Assembly (NCBI RefSeq): GCF_017565645.3
Contig: NZ_CP086136.1
Coordinates: 7,423,501 to 7,487,500 of the forward strand
Source: Bradyrhizobium barranii subsp. barranii
GTDB taxonomy: Bacteria; Pseudomonadota; Alphaproteobacteria; Rhizobiales; Xanthobacteraceae
Direction: 5' to 3'
Length of the DNA: 64,000 nucleotides
Shown: positions 9,178-17,751 of the stretch, piece by piece
Layout of the letters: the number at the start of each line of letters is the position of its first letter
Numbering within the stretch: the stretch's first letter is position 1
The notes under the pieces: generated by a model
What the model saw: only the letters and a program-made list of their open reading frames with translations
Database searches by the model: none
Told to the model about the DNA's origin: nothing
Translations under genes and position numbers: made by a program

Positions 9178-9891
9178 TCAGGCCGCAGCCAAGGCCTCGA
9201 CCTTCGCCGGATCGAGCAGGCTGATGCCGCCATGAACGATCTCGATCACCCCATGTCGCTCCAGCTTGGTGAAGGTGCGACTGACGGTTTCGATGGTCAG
9301 GCCGAGATAATCGGCAATGTCCTGACGACTCATCGGCAGCTGAACCGTGTCCGACGCCCCCTTCAGCGAGAATAGCCGCTCGCGCCAGGCGAGCAGAAAC
9401 GTCGCGACTTTCTCGTCCGCCGATCGGCGGCCGAGCAGGACCATGTGGTCGCGCGCCTGGCTCAACTCGCGAATCGCCAGCTCGTTGATCCGCCTGAGGA
9501 GGTGCGGCCGGCTCTCGACGAAGCGGCCGAAGGGCGCCTTCGCGAACTGGCACACTGTGACGCCACCGATCGCATCGGCCGAAAAATTGTGACGGCCGGA
9601 AATATTCATCCCCAGGAAATCGCCTGGTAACGCGAATCCCACGATCTGCCGCCGACCGTCGGGCAACAGCTTGTAGAGCCGCATGACGCCGTCGAGGAGA
9701 TTGTAGAACGAGGTCGTGCTGTCCTCCTCGGAGAAGACGGTCTCGCCCCCGTCAAAGAGGACGCGGCGCCCCAGATGCTCGAATTCCCTGAGCTCGGCCG
9801 GGTCCAGCGACGAGCACACCGCGAAGTCGCGGACCGCACAATCGCGACAGAAATGCCCGTTCGGCTCAATCGTCACCACGGAAGCCTTCAT
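9178..9891 (-). CDS. fnrN: Oxygen-sensing FNR-type regulator (FnrN/AadR-like)
   Basis: The 237-residue protein has cysteines at positions 15, 18 and 26 (C-x2-C-x7-C, the FnrN/AadR spacing) and a fourth at 114. Together these should ligate an oxygen-labile [4Fe-4S] cluster. The C-terminal helix-turn-helix includes IADYLGLTIETVSRTF, with the E-x2-S-R recognition residues of FNR that read TTGA half sites. A TTGA-N6-TCAA box lies about 90 bases upstream of the start, consistent with autoregulation or FixK control. Six further matching boxes lie within 11 kb, so this protein is the natural candidate regulator of the neighbouring genes. The gene symbol is by family resemblance. Confidence 0.9.
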   Translation of the reverse strand: MKASVVTIEPNGHFCRDCAVRDFAVCSSLDPAELREFEHLGRRVLFDGGETVFSEEDSTTSFYNLLDGVMRLYKLLPDGRRQIVGFALPGDFLGMNISGRHNFSADAIGGVTVCQFAKAPFGRFVESRPHLLRRINELAIRELSQARDHMVLLGRRSADEKVATFLLAWRERLFSLKGASDTVQLPMSRQDIADYLGLTIETVSRTFTKLERHGVIEIVHGGISLLDPAKVEALAAA

Positions 9892-9974
9892 CTACCGCTC
9901 CAAGCACCGGCTTGCCCCGCATCAGGCCGAGCCCACCGCGCGGGCTGCATTTTACTGCACTGCGCCAAAGCCGA

Positions 9975-9988
9975 TTGACCCAGATCAA
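9975..9988. promoter_or_regulatory. FNR/FixK box upstream of the fnr-like gene
   Basis: TTGACCCAGATCAA matches TTGA-N6-TCAA. It is centred about 90 bases upstream of the fnr-like start codon; class II spacing would give a leader of about 50 bases. Autoregulation is the likely role. Confidence 0.75.
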
Positions 9989-10019
9989 TTTTGGCGGGCA
10001 TGGCCGTCTTGTGCTGTTG

Positions 10020-11123
10020 CTAGACCGCCTGCACCGTCCAGCCGATCAGCTCCTTTGCAATGCGGGCGAAAGCTGTGTCGAACGCTGCGACCGCCGCGGC
10101 CGGCTCGACCTTGTCAAGCGTCTCGCTGGTCTCGACGAGGCGCGACGCCACCACTTTGCCGTTCTTGTCGACGATGCGTGCCGACAGTCCGATCTCGACC
10201 CGAGCCTCGCCTTCCGTGGCGATCCGGAAGCGCCTGATGTCGATCAGGAGCTGGTAGTCCGCCTGCCCGAGATCGCTCGTGCGCAAGGGCGCGTGGGCGA
10301 TGTCGTAATTCTCAAAGCTGTCGATCAGCCGCGCCTGCACCAGTTTTGGAATGCTGTCGGCCCAGAGGAATTCCGCAAAACCCGGATTATCCCCGCTGGG
10401 TGCAAACAACATCCGCTGGGTCTGGAGCATCGCGACCGCGGTCGGCTCGGGAATCGCCAGTGACGCCGAAAGCGTCTTGCCGGCCGGCCCAAGATTCTGC
10501 GGCGTGCGCAGGTCGTAGGTGATCTTCTGCGCCGGCGTCCCGCCGCCGGTCATCTTTTCGAGGCCTGCCAGAATACCGTCGATTTTGCCGGTGTTGCGCG
10601 CGAGCCCGTCGGAGAATGTCTTGAGGTTCGCGATAGTGTCCTTCAGCGGACCGGAATTGTCCTCCAGCACGGTGTCGACCCGTCGCAGCGCATCGCGCGC
10701 AGCCTGCGTCATGCTCTGGCCTGCACCGGCCTCGGCGATCAGGGTCACGGGCTCGCCGGCCTTGGCAACGATCATGCCGCCCTCCAGCGTCACCACCGGC
10801 ACGCCGGTCAGCCCCTGGAAATCGAGCCCGACCTTCGTGTCGGTACGCACGGGTGTCGTCGAGGCAACCGAGATCGTCGCATTGACGAAGCGCGGATTAT
10901 CCGGCGCGAGGCCGATCTGCGTCACCTCGCCGACCCGGATGCCGTTGAACAGCACACCGGCACCGACCAGCAGGCCCGGCACCGGCCCCTGGAATTGCAC
11001 ATGATAGTTTGCGCGCGGCCCGATGCCGCCTGTGTTGTTCAGCCAATAGACGAAGCCGAACACCGCGAGGATAGCGGCCAGCACGAAGCTGCCGATCAGC
11101 ACGTAGGGAGCGCGGGTTTCCAT
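10020..11123 (-). CDS. MlaD-family (MCE) protein fused to an auxiliary lipoprotein-like domain
   Basis: The 367-residue protein has one N-terminal membrane anchor (about residues 8-28) and an MCE domain (about 38-118, with GLLVGAGVLFNGIRVGEV). A linker follows, then a C-terminal region (about 200-360, including YQLLIDIRRFRI and RIVDKNGKVV) resembling the ABC-type transport auxiliary component (PqiC/YmbA-like). MCE proteins form periplasmic lipid-conducting rings in Mla-type systems. In enterobacteria the auxiliary component is a separate outer-membrane lipoprotein; here it appears fused. It is the last gene of the operon with the ATPase and permease. The symbol is left empty because paralogues are common. 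Confidence 0.85.
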   Translation of the reverse strand: METRAPYVLIGSFVLAAILAVFGFVYWLNNTGGIGPRANYHVQFQGPVPGLLVGAGVLFNGIRVGEVTQIGLAPDNPRFVNATISVASTTPVRTDTKVGLDFQGLTGVPVVTLEGGMIVAKAGEPVTLIAEAGAGQSMTQAARDALRRVDTVLEDNSGPLKDTIANLKTFSDGLARNTGKIDGILAGLEKMTGGGTPAQKITYDLRTPQNLGPAGKTLSASLAIPEPTAVAMLQTQRMLFAPSGDNPGFAEFLWADSIPKLVQARLIDSFENYDIAHAPLRTSDLGQADYQLLIDIRRFRIATEGEARVEIGLSARIVDKNGKVVASRLVETSETLDKVEPAAAVAAFDTAFARIAKELIGWTVQAV

Positions 11124-11126
11124 GTC

Positions 11127-11900
11127 TCATCTCATCTCGTGTTGCAGCATCTGAGAGCGCTTGCCGTGGAAATAGGCGCGCACCCAGGGATGCTCGGATT
11201 GCAGCAATTCGCGCATCGGGCCGATCGCCACGATCTTGCCGTCGGCGAGCGCGGCGACGCGGTCGCAGACCGTGGTGAGGCTCGCAAGATCATGGGTGAC
11301 CATGAACACGGTGAGGCCGAGGGTCTTCTGCAGCGTCCCGATCAGCGCGTCAAAATCGCCGGCGGCGATCGGGTCGAGACCGGAGGTCGGCTCGTCCAGG
11401 AACAGGATCGGCGGATCGAGTGCAAGTGCGCGGGCTAGCGCCACGCGTTTGGTCATGCCGCCCGAGAGCTCCGACGGATATTTGTCGGCGTCCTGCGCTC
11501 GCAACCCGACCATCTCGAGCTTGGCGATGGCGATCTCGTCCATCAGCTCCTGCGACAGCACGAGATTTTCGCGGAGCGGAAACTGCACGTTTTGACGTAC
11601 CGTCAGCGAGGAGAACAGCGCACCTTGCTGGAACAAAATGCCCCACGTCGTGGCCGCGCCTTCGGTGCGGCCACCGATCGGCCGTCCCATGACTTCGATG
11701 CTCCCGCCCTGGCGCGGGATCAGGCCGATGATGGTGCGCATCAAGACCGACTTGCCGCCGCCGGAGGCACCGACGAGCCCGAGGATCTCGCCTCGGCGGA
11801 CGTCGAGCGACAGATGGTCGAGCACGGTCTGGCGGCCGAAGCCGACCACGAGGTCGCGAACGCGGATCGCGAATACCTCTTGCGATTCGTCCATCGTCAC
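11127..11900 (-). CDS. Mla-type ABC transporter ATPase
   Basis: The 257-residue ATPase has Walker A GASGGGKS (about residues 42-49), signature LSGGMTKRVALARA, Walker B ILFLDEPTSGLDP and the H-loop VTHDL. The sequence is typical of MlaF/Ttg2A, which powers phospholipid movement between membranes. It overlaps the permease gene by four bases and precedes the MCE gene by three, so the three are co-translated. Confidence 0.92.
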   Translation of the reverse strand: MTMDESQEVFAIRVRDLVVGFGRQTVLDHLSLDVRRGEILGLVGASGGGKSVLMRTIIGLIPRQGGSIEVMGRPIGGRTEGAATTWGILFQQGALFSSLTVRQNVQFPLRENLVLSQELMDEIAIAKLEMVGLRAQDADKYPSELSGGMTKRVALARALALDPPILFLDEPTSGLDPIAAGDFDALIGTLQKTLGLTVFMVTHDLASLTTVCDRVAALADGKIVAIGPMRELLQSEHPWVRAYFHGKRSQMLQHEMR

Positions 11901-13033
11901 ATTCCGATCGAAGCGAAGAAGATCGCGAATAAGCCGTCGAGCACGATCACCAGGAAGATCGATTTCACCACCGACGTGGTCGTCTGCCGCCCGAGCGATT
12001 CCGCGCTGCCCTTCACACGCAATCCTTCGCTGCAGGCGACGATCCCGATCACCAGAGCCATGAAGGGCGCCTTCAGGATGCCGACCTCGAAATGGGTGAC
12101 GGAGATGGCCTCATGCAGCCGCGCGATGTAGATCGCCGGTGCCATCCCGCCGTAGAACTGCGCAACCAGTCCTCCGCCATAGAGCGCCGCAACCGCCCCA
12201 ATGAACGCGAGGATCGGCAGCGCGATGACGAGGGCTGCCACTCGCGGCAATATCAGGACATGGACGGGATCGAGGCCCATGGTCGAGAGCGCGTCGATCT
12301 CCTCGCGCATCTTCATCGAGCCGAGCTCGGCCGTGTACGCGCTCCCCGACCGGCCGGCGACCATGATGGCGACGATCAGCACACCCAGCTCGCGCAGCAC
12401 CAGGATGCCGACCATGTCGACAGTGTAGGACTCCGCACCGAACCTGCGGAAATGAAAGAACCCCTGCTGGGCGATGATGGCACCGATCAGGAAGGTAATG
12501 AGAACGACAATCGGAATGGCCTGCCAGCCGATCCGGTAGAGCTGATAGACAAGCGATGTCAGCCGCAGCGAGCGTGGCCGGCGCAGCACGCCGATCACGG
12601 CGATGAACAATGCACCCAGCATTTGAAGAAAGATCGTGACGTCTTCGCGCGCGCCAACCGTAGATTTGCCGAGATCGCCGAGCCTGAGCAGAATCGGGTT
12701 TGGCGCGGCCGCAACCGCCGGGGGGTGGCGGTTGACCTGACGCACCTCATCCATCAGGCCGCTGAAATGATCGGCAACGCCGACGAATTCGGCCGATCTG
12801 CCGGATGATGCGGCCCGTCGCGACAGCTTCTCCAACACCCAGGCGCCGAGCGTGTCGAGCGCGCTAACGCCGGACATGTCCAGCGTCACGGCACTGGATC
12901 GATCGACATCCGCTCCGACCGATCGGGACAGCGTTTCGAGCGCCGACACATTGGCTGCCGTCCACGGCCCTTCCGGGCGCAATTTCAGCACATCGCCGGA
13001 GGGCGTTGCCAGCAACAGCGGTTCGGAGTTCAC
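11897..13033 (-). CDS. Mla-type ABC permease with N-terminal STAS domain
   Basis: The 378-residue protein begins with a STAS-like domain (about residues 1-100, containing LDMSGVSALDTLGAWVLEKL) fused to the MlaE permease core of five to six helices. Core landmarks are GAIIAQQGFF and ELGSMKMREEIDALSTMGLDP. In enterobacteria the STAS protein MlaB is separate; fusion to MlaE is seen in many proteobacteria. It is the first gene of the operon. An FNR/FixK-type dyad lies 76 bases upstream of its start. Confidence 0.92.
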   Translation of the reverse strand: MNSEPLLLATPSGDVLKLRPEGPWTAANVSALETLSRSVGADVDRSSAVTLDMSGVSALDTLGAWVLEKLSRRAASSGRSAEFVGVADHFSGLMDEVRQVNRHPPAVAAAPNPILLRLGDLGKSTVGAREDVTIFLQMLGALFIAVIGVLRRPRSLRLTSLVYQLYRIGWQAIPIVVLITFLIGAIIAQQGFFHFRRFGAESYTVDMVGILVLRELGVLIVAIMVAGRSGSAYTAELGSMKMREEIDALSTMGLDPVHVLILPRVAALVIALPILAFIGAVAALYGGGLVAQFYGGMAPAIYIARLHEAISVTHFEVGILKAPFMALVIGIVACSEGLRVKGSAESLGRQTTTSVVKSIFLVIVLDGLFAIFFASIGM

Positions 13034-13102
13034 GCTTCCACCTCATCGGGACAATTGGTCCCCATTCAGCCGCCACTTCTAGGCCAGCCCGTGGCGGCCG
13101 GG

Positions 13103-13116
13103 TTGACCTGTCTCAA
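13103..13116. promoter_or_regulatory. FNR/FixK-type box facing the Mla-type operon
   Basis: TTGACCTGTCTCAA fits TTGA-N6-TCAA. It is centred 76 bases before the permease start on the minus strand. The inner bases deviate from the ideal TTGAT/ATCAA, so affinity may be lower than for the other sites. Confidence 0.65.
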
Positions 13117-13138
13117 CACCAGGGCCACGCGCCGTCCC

Positions 13139-13152
13139 TTGACGCAAATCAA
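13139..13152. promoter_or_regulatory. FNR/FixK-type box facing the DUF883 operon
   Basis: TTGACGCAAATCAA fits TTGA-N6-TCAA with a perfect right half (ATCAA). It is centred about 64 bases before the ATG at 13210. Together with the box at 13103 it gives each divergent operon its own site. Confidence 0.75.
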
Positions 13153-13209
13153 GCGCGGCCGCGCCGCCGGGCCTTAGGGTCGCTTCCATTCAAGGGAGTT
13201 CTCAAATCC

Positions 13210-13485
13210 ATGTTCAACAGCGACAGGATGAGCGAAGAACTGCGAGCGCTGAAGGTTGACGTCACGCGTCTGCTGAGCACCGCAGGCGAAGAGATGTTCG
13301 ACAGCTCGAAAGACCGGGCCGAGGCTCTGGCCGATCAGATCAAGGCCGCGCTTGCCGAGCTCGGAGAAACCGTCAGCGACGAGCAGGAGCAGCTTCAGCG
13401 CCTCATTGTGGAACGCCCGGTCACATCGCTCGCCTCCGCTTTCGCACTCGGCGTCGTCGTCGGCGTCATGCTGAGGAGACACTAA
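13210..13485 (+). CDS. DUF883 (ElaB/YqjD-like) membrane-anchored protein
   Basis: The protein has 91 residues when started at the ATG at 13210, with GGGAG eleven bases upstream. It has a long amphipathic, charged helix (about residues 8-65) and a C-terminal anchor ending GVVVGVMLRRH. This is the layout of ElaB/YqjD proteins, stress-induced inner-membrane proteins reported in Escherichia coli to bind ribosomes. The next gene starts immediately after its stop codon. Upstream in-frame codons before 13210 run through the promoter box and are unlikely to be translated. Confidence 0.8.
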   Translation: MFNSDRMSEELRALKVDVTRLLSTAGEEMFDSSKDRAEALADQIKAALAELGETVSDEQEQLQRLIVERPVTSLASAFALGVVVGVMLRRH

Positions 13486-13968
13486 GTGAATACCGAGAAT
13501 GTCGTCAAACATCTGCGCGTGCTGTGGCGCGCGGACAGGATCATCGCGGACATCAAGCTGCGCCATCTGTTGATCGGTCTCGGCCTGCGGGCCTTCGCGG
13601 CCCTGATCGCGACATTCGGGCTCCTGATGCTGGAGCTGTCGGCCTATTTCGCGCTGGTCCAGATCTGGAGCGCAATTGCGGCGGCTGCCATCCTCGGCAC
13701 CGTCAATTTCGCCATCGCGGCGGTTCTCTTCGTCGTTGCCGGCCGTCCTCCATCCGGCCGCGACATCGAGCTCGCCAATGAAATTCACGGCGCATCCATC
13801 GAAGCCTTGCAGCTCGAGGCGCGGGCGCTCCAGGCCCAGGTGTCAGGCGCGGTCCATCATCCGCTCAGCACGATTGTGCCGGTGCTGGTGCCGCTGATCG
13901 CGATCATCGTCAAGAGTCTGCGGAAAACGGCCACGGAATCCGCCGCATCGCGCGAAGCGCACTCGTGA
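13486..13968 (+). CDS. Phage-holin-family-like (YqjE-type) membrane protein
   Basis: The 160-residue protein starts at a GTG directly after the DUF883 stop; GAGGAG lies inside the previous gene. It has a basic N-terminus, two adjacent membrane helices (about residues 32-85), a cytoplasmic linker and another hydrophobic stretch near 128-143. In enterobacteria yqjD and yqjE sit together, and this pair appears to correspond to them. The precise function is unknown. Confidence 0.65.
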   Translation: MNTENVVKHLRVLWRADRIIADIKLRHLLIGLGLRAFAALIATFGLLMLELSAYFALVQIWSAIAAAAILGTVNFAIAAVLFVVAGRPPSGRDIELANEIHGASIEALQLEARALQAQVSGAVHHPLSTIVPVLVPLIAIIVKSLRKTATESAASREAHS

Positions 13969-13977
13969 TCGGAACGC

Positions 13978-16671
13978 TCAGAGCTTGAGCCTGACGTCAC
14001 AGAGGTCGGGCTCGGTCGAATCCGGCTTCACGTCGAAGCCGAGCTGGCGGCACATCTCAAGCATTGTGGTGTTCTCCCTGAGAACATCACCCGAGATGGT
14101 CTTCAGCCCCTCCGATCTCGCATAGTCGATGATCAACTGCATCAACGCCCATCCGAGCCCCCTGCCCTTGAGGTCGGAGCGCAGCAGGATCGCATATTCG
14201 CCGCTCTCATAGACCGAGTCCGAATGGAGCCGGACCACGCCGACCATCTCGCCGGTCGCTTCGTCGAATGCGATGAAGGCCATTGCGCGGGCATAATCGA
14301 GCTGGGTCAGGCGCGCGATGAACTCGTGGGTGAACTCCTTCATCGGCGCGAAGAAGCGCAGGCGGAGGTCGTGCGCCGTGACGTGACGCAGGAATTCGTG
14401 GATGGTCGGCTCGTCCTCGGGACGCAGGGGCCGTACGAAGATGCGCCAGTCATCCTTGAGCGCCAGGCGGCGCTCCCACTGCGACGGATAGGCCCGGACG
14501 GCGAAATTGGCCGGGCCGGAGCCGGCGAATTTGCGCTGCGGCGGCTCCACCGCGACGCGGGCGTCGACCGCGGTCACGCCGGTCTCGTCCGCAAGCAGTG
14601 GGTTGATGTCGAATTCACGGATCTCGGGAAGGTCGGCGGCCATCTGGGCGAGCTTGACCAACACCATCGCGACGGCGTCCGGCTCGACCGCGGGTACGTC
14701 GCGATAGGCCTGCAGCAGCCGTGATACGCGCGTGCGGCCGATCAGGTCGCGGGCGAGTTGCAGATCGAGCGGCGGAAGCGCCAGTGCCTTGTCGTTGATG
14801 ATCTCGACCGCCGTCCCGCCCCGGCCGAAGACGACAACGGTGCCAAAGGTGGGATCGTCGGCAAGACCCAGGATCAGCTCGCGCGCCTTCGCCTTGACGA
14901 CCATCGCCTGCACGATGACGCCCTCGATGCGGGCTTCGGGACGGAGCTTCCTCGCCCGCGCGAGAATGTCGGTGGCAGCCGCGCGCACGGCCTCCGGCGT
15001 GGTCAGATTGAGGACGACGCCGCCGACGTCCGACTTGTGGACGATGTCGCGCGACATGATCTTCAGCACGACTGTGACGCCCTGCGCGAACATCTCGCTG
15101 GCGTAGGCGACAGCCTGCTCGACATCGGTTGCAGCACGGGTCGGTACCATCGCGATGTCATAGGCTCCGAGCAGGTGCTTGATCTCGATGGGCTCGAGCC
15201 ATTTGCGGCCGTCCGCGATCGCAGCGGCGACGATCTGCCTGGCAGCCCGGGCGTCAGGCACGAACGTGTCGGGCATCGCGGGAGGAACCTGGCTCAGCTC
15301 CTCTACGACCTCGCGATGCCTCACGAGATGCATGAAGCCGCGCACCGCATCATCTTCGGTCGGATAATTCGGAATGCCCGCGCCGGAGAGCGCCTGAACG
15401 ATGTTCTGATCGGCTCCAACCCAAGCCGCCAGCACGGGCTTCGCCCATCGACGCTGCTTCTCGCGATATTTGCCGACGAGCTCCGTCACGGTCGCGGCGA
15501 TGTCGGCCGCCGGGGCGATCGCGGTCTGCACGTTGAGGACGAGGACGGCATCATTATCAGGGTCTGCGAGCAGCACCTCCAGCGCCGCCGCGTACCGCGA
15601 TGCATCGGCATCACCGACGATGTCGACGGGATTTGCACCGGACCAGGTCGGCGGCAGCACTGCATCGAGGCTCTTGCGCGTCTCAGCCGAGATGGATGCC
15701 GGGATTCCACCAAGGTCCACCAACCGATCCACGGCCAGGACACCGATGCCGCCGCCATTGGTGAGGATGGCGAGACGCTTTCCCGCCGGCGGTTCGACGC
15801 GACCGAGTGTCTCGGCGCAATCGAACAGCTCGCGCAGATCGGAGACCCGCAGGACGCCCGCACGGCGGAACGCGGCATCATAGACGGCGTCGGCGCCGGC
15901 GAGCGCGCCCGTATGGGTTGCCGCCGCTTTGGCACCCTGCGCCATGCGGCCGGACTTCACCACGACGACCGGCTTCACGCGCGCCGCGGCCCGTGCCGCC
16001 GACATGAACTTGCGCGCGTCCTTGATGGCTTCGATATAAAGCAGGATCGCGCGGGTCTTGGGGTCCATCGCGAAATGGTCGAGCAGGTCGGCAATATCGA
16101 CATCGATCTGATCGCCGATCGTGACAATTCCGGAGAACCCGACGCCGCGCTGCGCAGCCCAATCCACCATTCCGGCCGCGATCGCGCCGGATTGCGAGAT
16201 CAGCGCGAGGTTGCCCGCCCCCGGCATGTGCGCGGCAAAGCTGGCATTGAGGCTGACGCCGGGCATCATGATGCCGAGGCAGTTCGGCCCAATCAGCCGC
16301 ATGCCGTATTTGCGTGCCGCCGCGATCGCGGCCTCGTGCAGGGACCCAGGTCCGTGACCGAGGCCCGCCGAGACGATCAGCGCGCCGGCCGAGCCACGAC
16401 GTCCGGCCTGGTCGATAATACCGGGGACCTCGCGCGCCGGCGCGGTGATGACCACGAGCTCGGGCACGAAGTCCAGCCTGTCCAGACTGCCCACCGCGGC
16501 GATGCCGCCGATCTCGGCATGGCGCGGATTGACGAGGCCGAACCGACCCTTGAATTCGGCCTTGTGAATATTCTCAAGAACGGCGCGGCCGACGGAGACC
16601 GGGCGGGCGCTCGCGCCGACAAGCGCAACCGAACGCGGCGACAGCAGATTCTTCAAGCGATAGGTTGACAT
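13978..16671 (-). CDS. Acyl-CoA synthetase (NDP-forming)/GNAT fusion, protein acetyltransferase Pat-like
   Basis: The 897-residue protein has the order CoA-binding domain (about 8-130), succinyl-CoA-synthetase-like flavodoxin domain, ATP-grasp (about 480-700) and C-terminal GNAT (about 730-890, with the acetyl-CoA loop RSDLKGRGLGWALM). This is the architecture of Pat/PatZ protein lysine acetyltransferases, which inactivate AMP-forming acyl-CoA synthetases by acetylating the catalytic lysine. The stretch ATHTGALAGADAVYDAAF keeps a histidine at the NDP-forming active-site motif, so I cannot exclude residual synthetase activity. It lies 69 bases downstream of the universal stress gene and is probably co-transcribed from the FNR-boxed promoter. 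Confidence 0.85.
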   Translation of the reverse strand: MSTYRLKNLLSPRSVALVGASARPVSVGRAVLENIHKAEFKGRFGLVNPRHAEIGGIAAVGSLDRLDFVPELVVITAPAREVPGIIDQAGRRGSAGALIVSAGLGHGPGSLHEAAIAAARKYGMRLIGPNCLGIMMPGVSLNASFAAHMPGAGNLALISQSGAIAAGMVDWAAQRGVGFSGIVTIGDQIDVDIADLLDHFAMDPKTRAILLYIEAIKDARKFMSAARAAARVKPVVVVKSGRMAQGAKAAATHTGALAGADAVYDAAFRRAGVLRVSDLRELFDCAETLGRVEPPAGKRLAILTNGGGIGVLAVDRLVDLGGIPASISAETRKSLDAVLPPTWSGANPVDIVGDADASRYAAALEVLLADPDNDAVLVLNVQTAIAPAADIAATVTELVGKYREKQRRWAKPVLAAWVGADQNIVQALSGAGIPNYPTEDDAVRGFMHLVRHREVVEELSQVPPAMPDTFVPDARAARQIVAAAIADGRKWLEPIEIKHLLGAYDIAMVPTRAATDVEQAVAYASEMFAQGVTVVLKIMSRDIVHKSDVGGVVLNLTTPEAVRAAATDILARARKLRPEARIEGVIVQAMVVKAKARELILGLADDPTFGTVVVFGRGGTAVEIINDKALALPPLDLQLARDLIGRTRVSRLLQAYRDVPAVEPDAVAMVLVKLAQMAADLPEIREFDINPLLADETGVTAVDARVAVEPPQRKFAGSGPANFAVRAYPSQWERRLALKDDWRIFVRPLRPEDEPTIHEFLRHVTAHDLRLRFFAPMKEFTHEFIARLTQLDYARAMAFIAFDEATGEMVGVVRLHSDSVYESGEYAILLRSDLKGRGLGWALMQLIIDYARSEGLKTISGDVLRENTTMLEMCRQLGFDVKPDSTEPDLCDVRLKL

Positions 16672-16740
16672 GAAAGCAAATGCGCCCGGTCGGTGGCGGT
16701 TCCGATGGTTGGCGATCAGGCCGATAAACTGGCGATGCGC

Positions 16741-17580
16741 CTAGTGCGAGATAATAACCCAGCACGGCGGCTGGCCAATGACGGTCTTTGTCACACCACC
16801 CCAGACGATCTCGTTCAGGCGTGAATGATGGTAGGCGCCCATCACGATCGCATCCATGGCATGGGAATTCGCCCAGCTCCCGAGCACCTTGCCGATCGAG
16901 CTGCCGCCGCCCTTCGTCGTTTCGAACGAGGCGTAGACCCCGTGTTCCCTCAGATGGTCGACGAGCGCGGTTCCGGATTGCACGATGGCATCGGTCTTGT
17001 CGTCCGCCACCGTGACCACCCGGGCGGATGAAGCAGCCTGAAGAATGGGCAGCGCGTCGCCGACGGCCCGCGCGGCACGGGCGGAGTGATCCCAGGCGAT
17101 CATGACGTTCTCGAACTCCGGTCGCAGCTCGTCCACATGCTGTTCCGGGCAGAGCAGCAGCGGCCGGCCGGATTCGAACAGGAGCGTTTCGATGATGCGT
17201 TCCGTTTGACTGTCATGCGGCCTCACGGGGACCAACGTCAGATCGCTGAAGCGCGCATGCTCGGCCAGGATCGACGCCATCTGGTCCGCCGGCACCTTAC
17301 CCGATCGGCTTTGGGCACGAATGTTGGCGCGGGAGGCTGCATTGGTGAAGGCGTTGAGGAGTTGCTGCACGTCGCTTAGCTCACGCGAACCGCTCGCCTC
17401 CGGGGGATCCAAATCGCCAGGGATGATGACCTTCGGCCGCACGAAAACATCTTCCTCGAGCGCGAGCGCGGTGATCCTGGCGCCGAGGTCGGCGGCGACA
17501 GCCACGCATGTCGCGATCGCGGCGAGGGCCGGTCCGCGCGGTTGGCCGACAAGCGGCAGAAAGACATCCTTGATGGGCAT
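16741..17580 (-). CDS. Universal stress protein, tandem UspA domains
   Basis: The 279-residue protein contains two UspA-like domains (about 1-150 and 155-279). The second ends with the ATP-binding-like pattern MGAYHHSRLNEIVWGGVTKTVI. FNR/FixK family regulators control Usp genes in several alphaproteobacteria. Two TTGA-N6-TCAA boxes lie in the 171-base gap upstream. It probably forms an operon with the downstream Pat-like gene. The molecular role is not determinable from the sequence. Confidence 0.88.
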   Translation of the reverse strand: MPIKDVFLPLVGQPRGPALAAIATCVAVAADLGARITALALEEDVFVRPKVIIPGDLDPPEASGSRELSDVQQLLNAFTNAASRANIRAQSRSGKVPADQMASILAEHARFSDLTLVPVRPHDSQTERIIETLLFESGRPLLLCPEQHVDELRPEFENVMIAWDHSARAARAVGDALPILQAASSARVVTVADDKTDAIVQSGTALVDHLREHGVYASFETTKGGGSSIGKVLGSWANSHAMDAIVMGAYHHSRLNEIVWGGVTKTVIGQPPCWVIISH

Positions 17581-17627
17581 CGGGATTCTCCTTACCGGTT
17601 AGGATAAGCCACCTTTCGCCGGGAAGC

Positions 17628-17641
17628 TTGATCCTCCTCAA
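17628..17641. promoter_or_regulatory. FNR/FixK-type box facing usp
   Basis: TTGATCCTCCTCAA matches TTGA-N6-TCAA (left half TTGAT perfect, right half CTCAA). It is centred 54 bases before the usp start on the minus strand. Confidence 0.6.
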
Positions 17642-17676
17642 GGCGGGAACACCGCGCAGCCAGCCGACGACAGGCT

Positions 17677-17690
17677 TTGACCGATGTCAA
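17677..17690. promoter_or_regulatory. FNR/FixK-type box facing the kinase/CHAD operon
   Basis: TTGACCGATGTCAA matches TTGA-N6-TCAA. It is centred 68 bases before the start of the APH-like/P-loop gene on the plus strand. It forms a divergent pair with the box at 17628. Confidence 0.75.
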
Positions 17691-17751
17691 GGACTGGCCC
17701 CGATCCGCCTCTAAGGATTAGCCTGCTGCCTCACCGCTGACGCATCTGGAA

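Noticed and set aside
14758..16668. A 636-codon open frame on the plus strand
   Set aside because: It is exactly antisense to the Pat-like gene, has low-complexity Arg/His/Asp composition typical of GC-rich shadow frames, and no ribosome site or motif.
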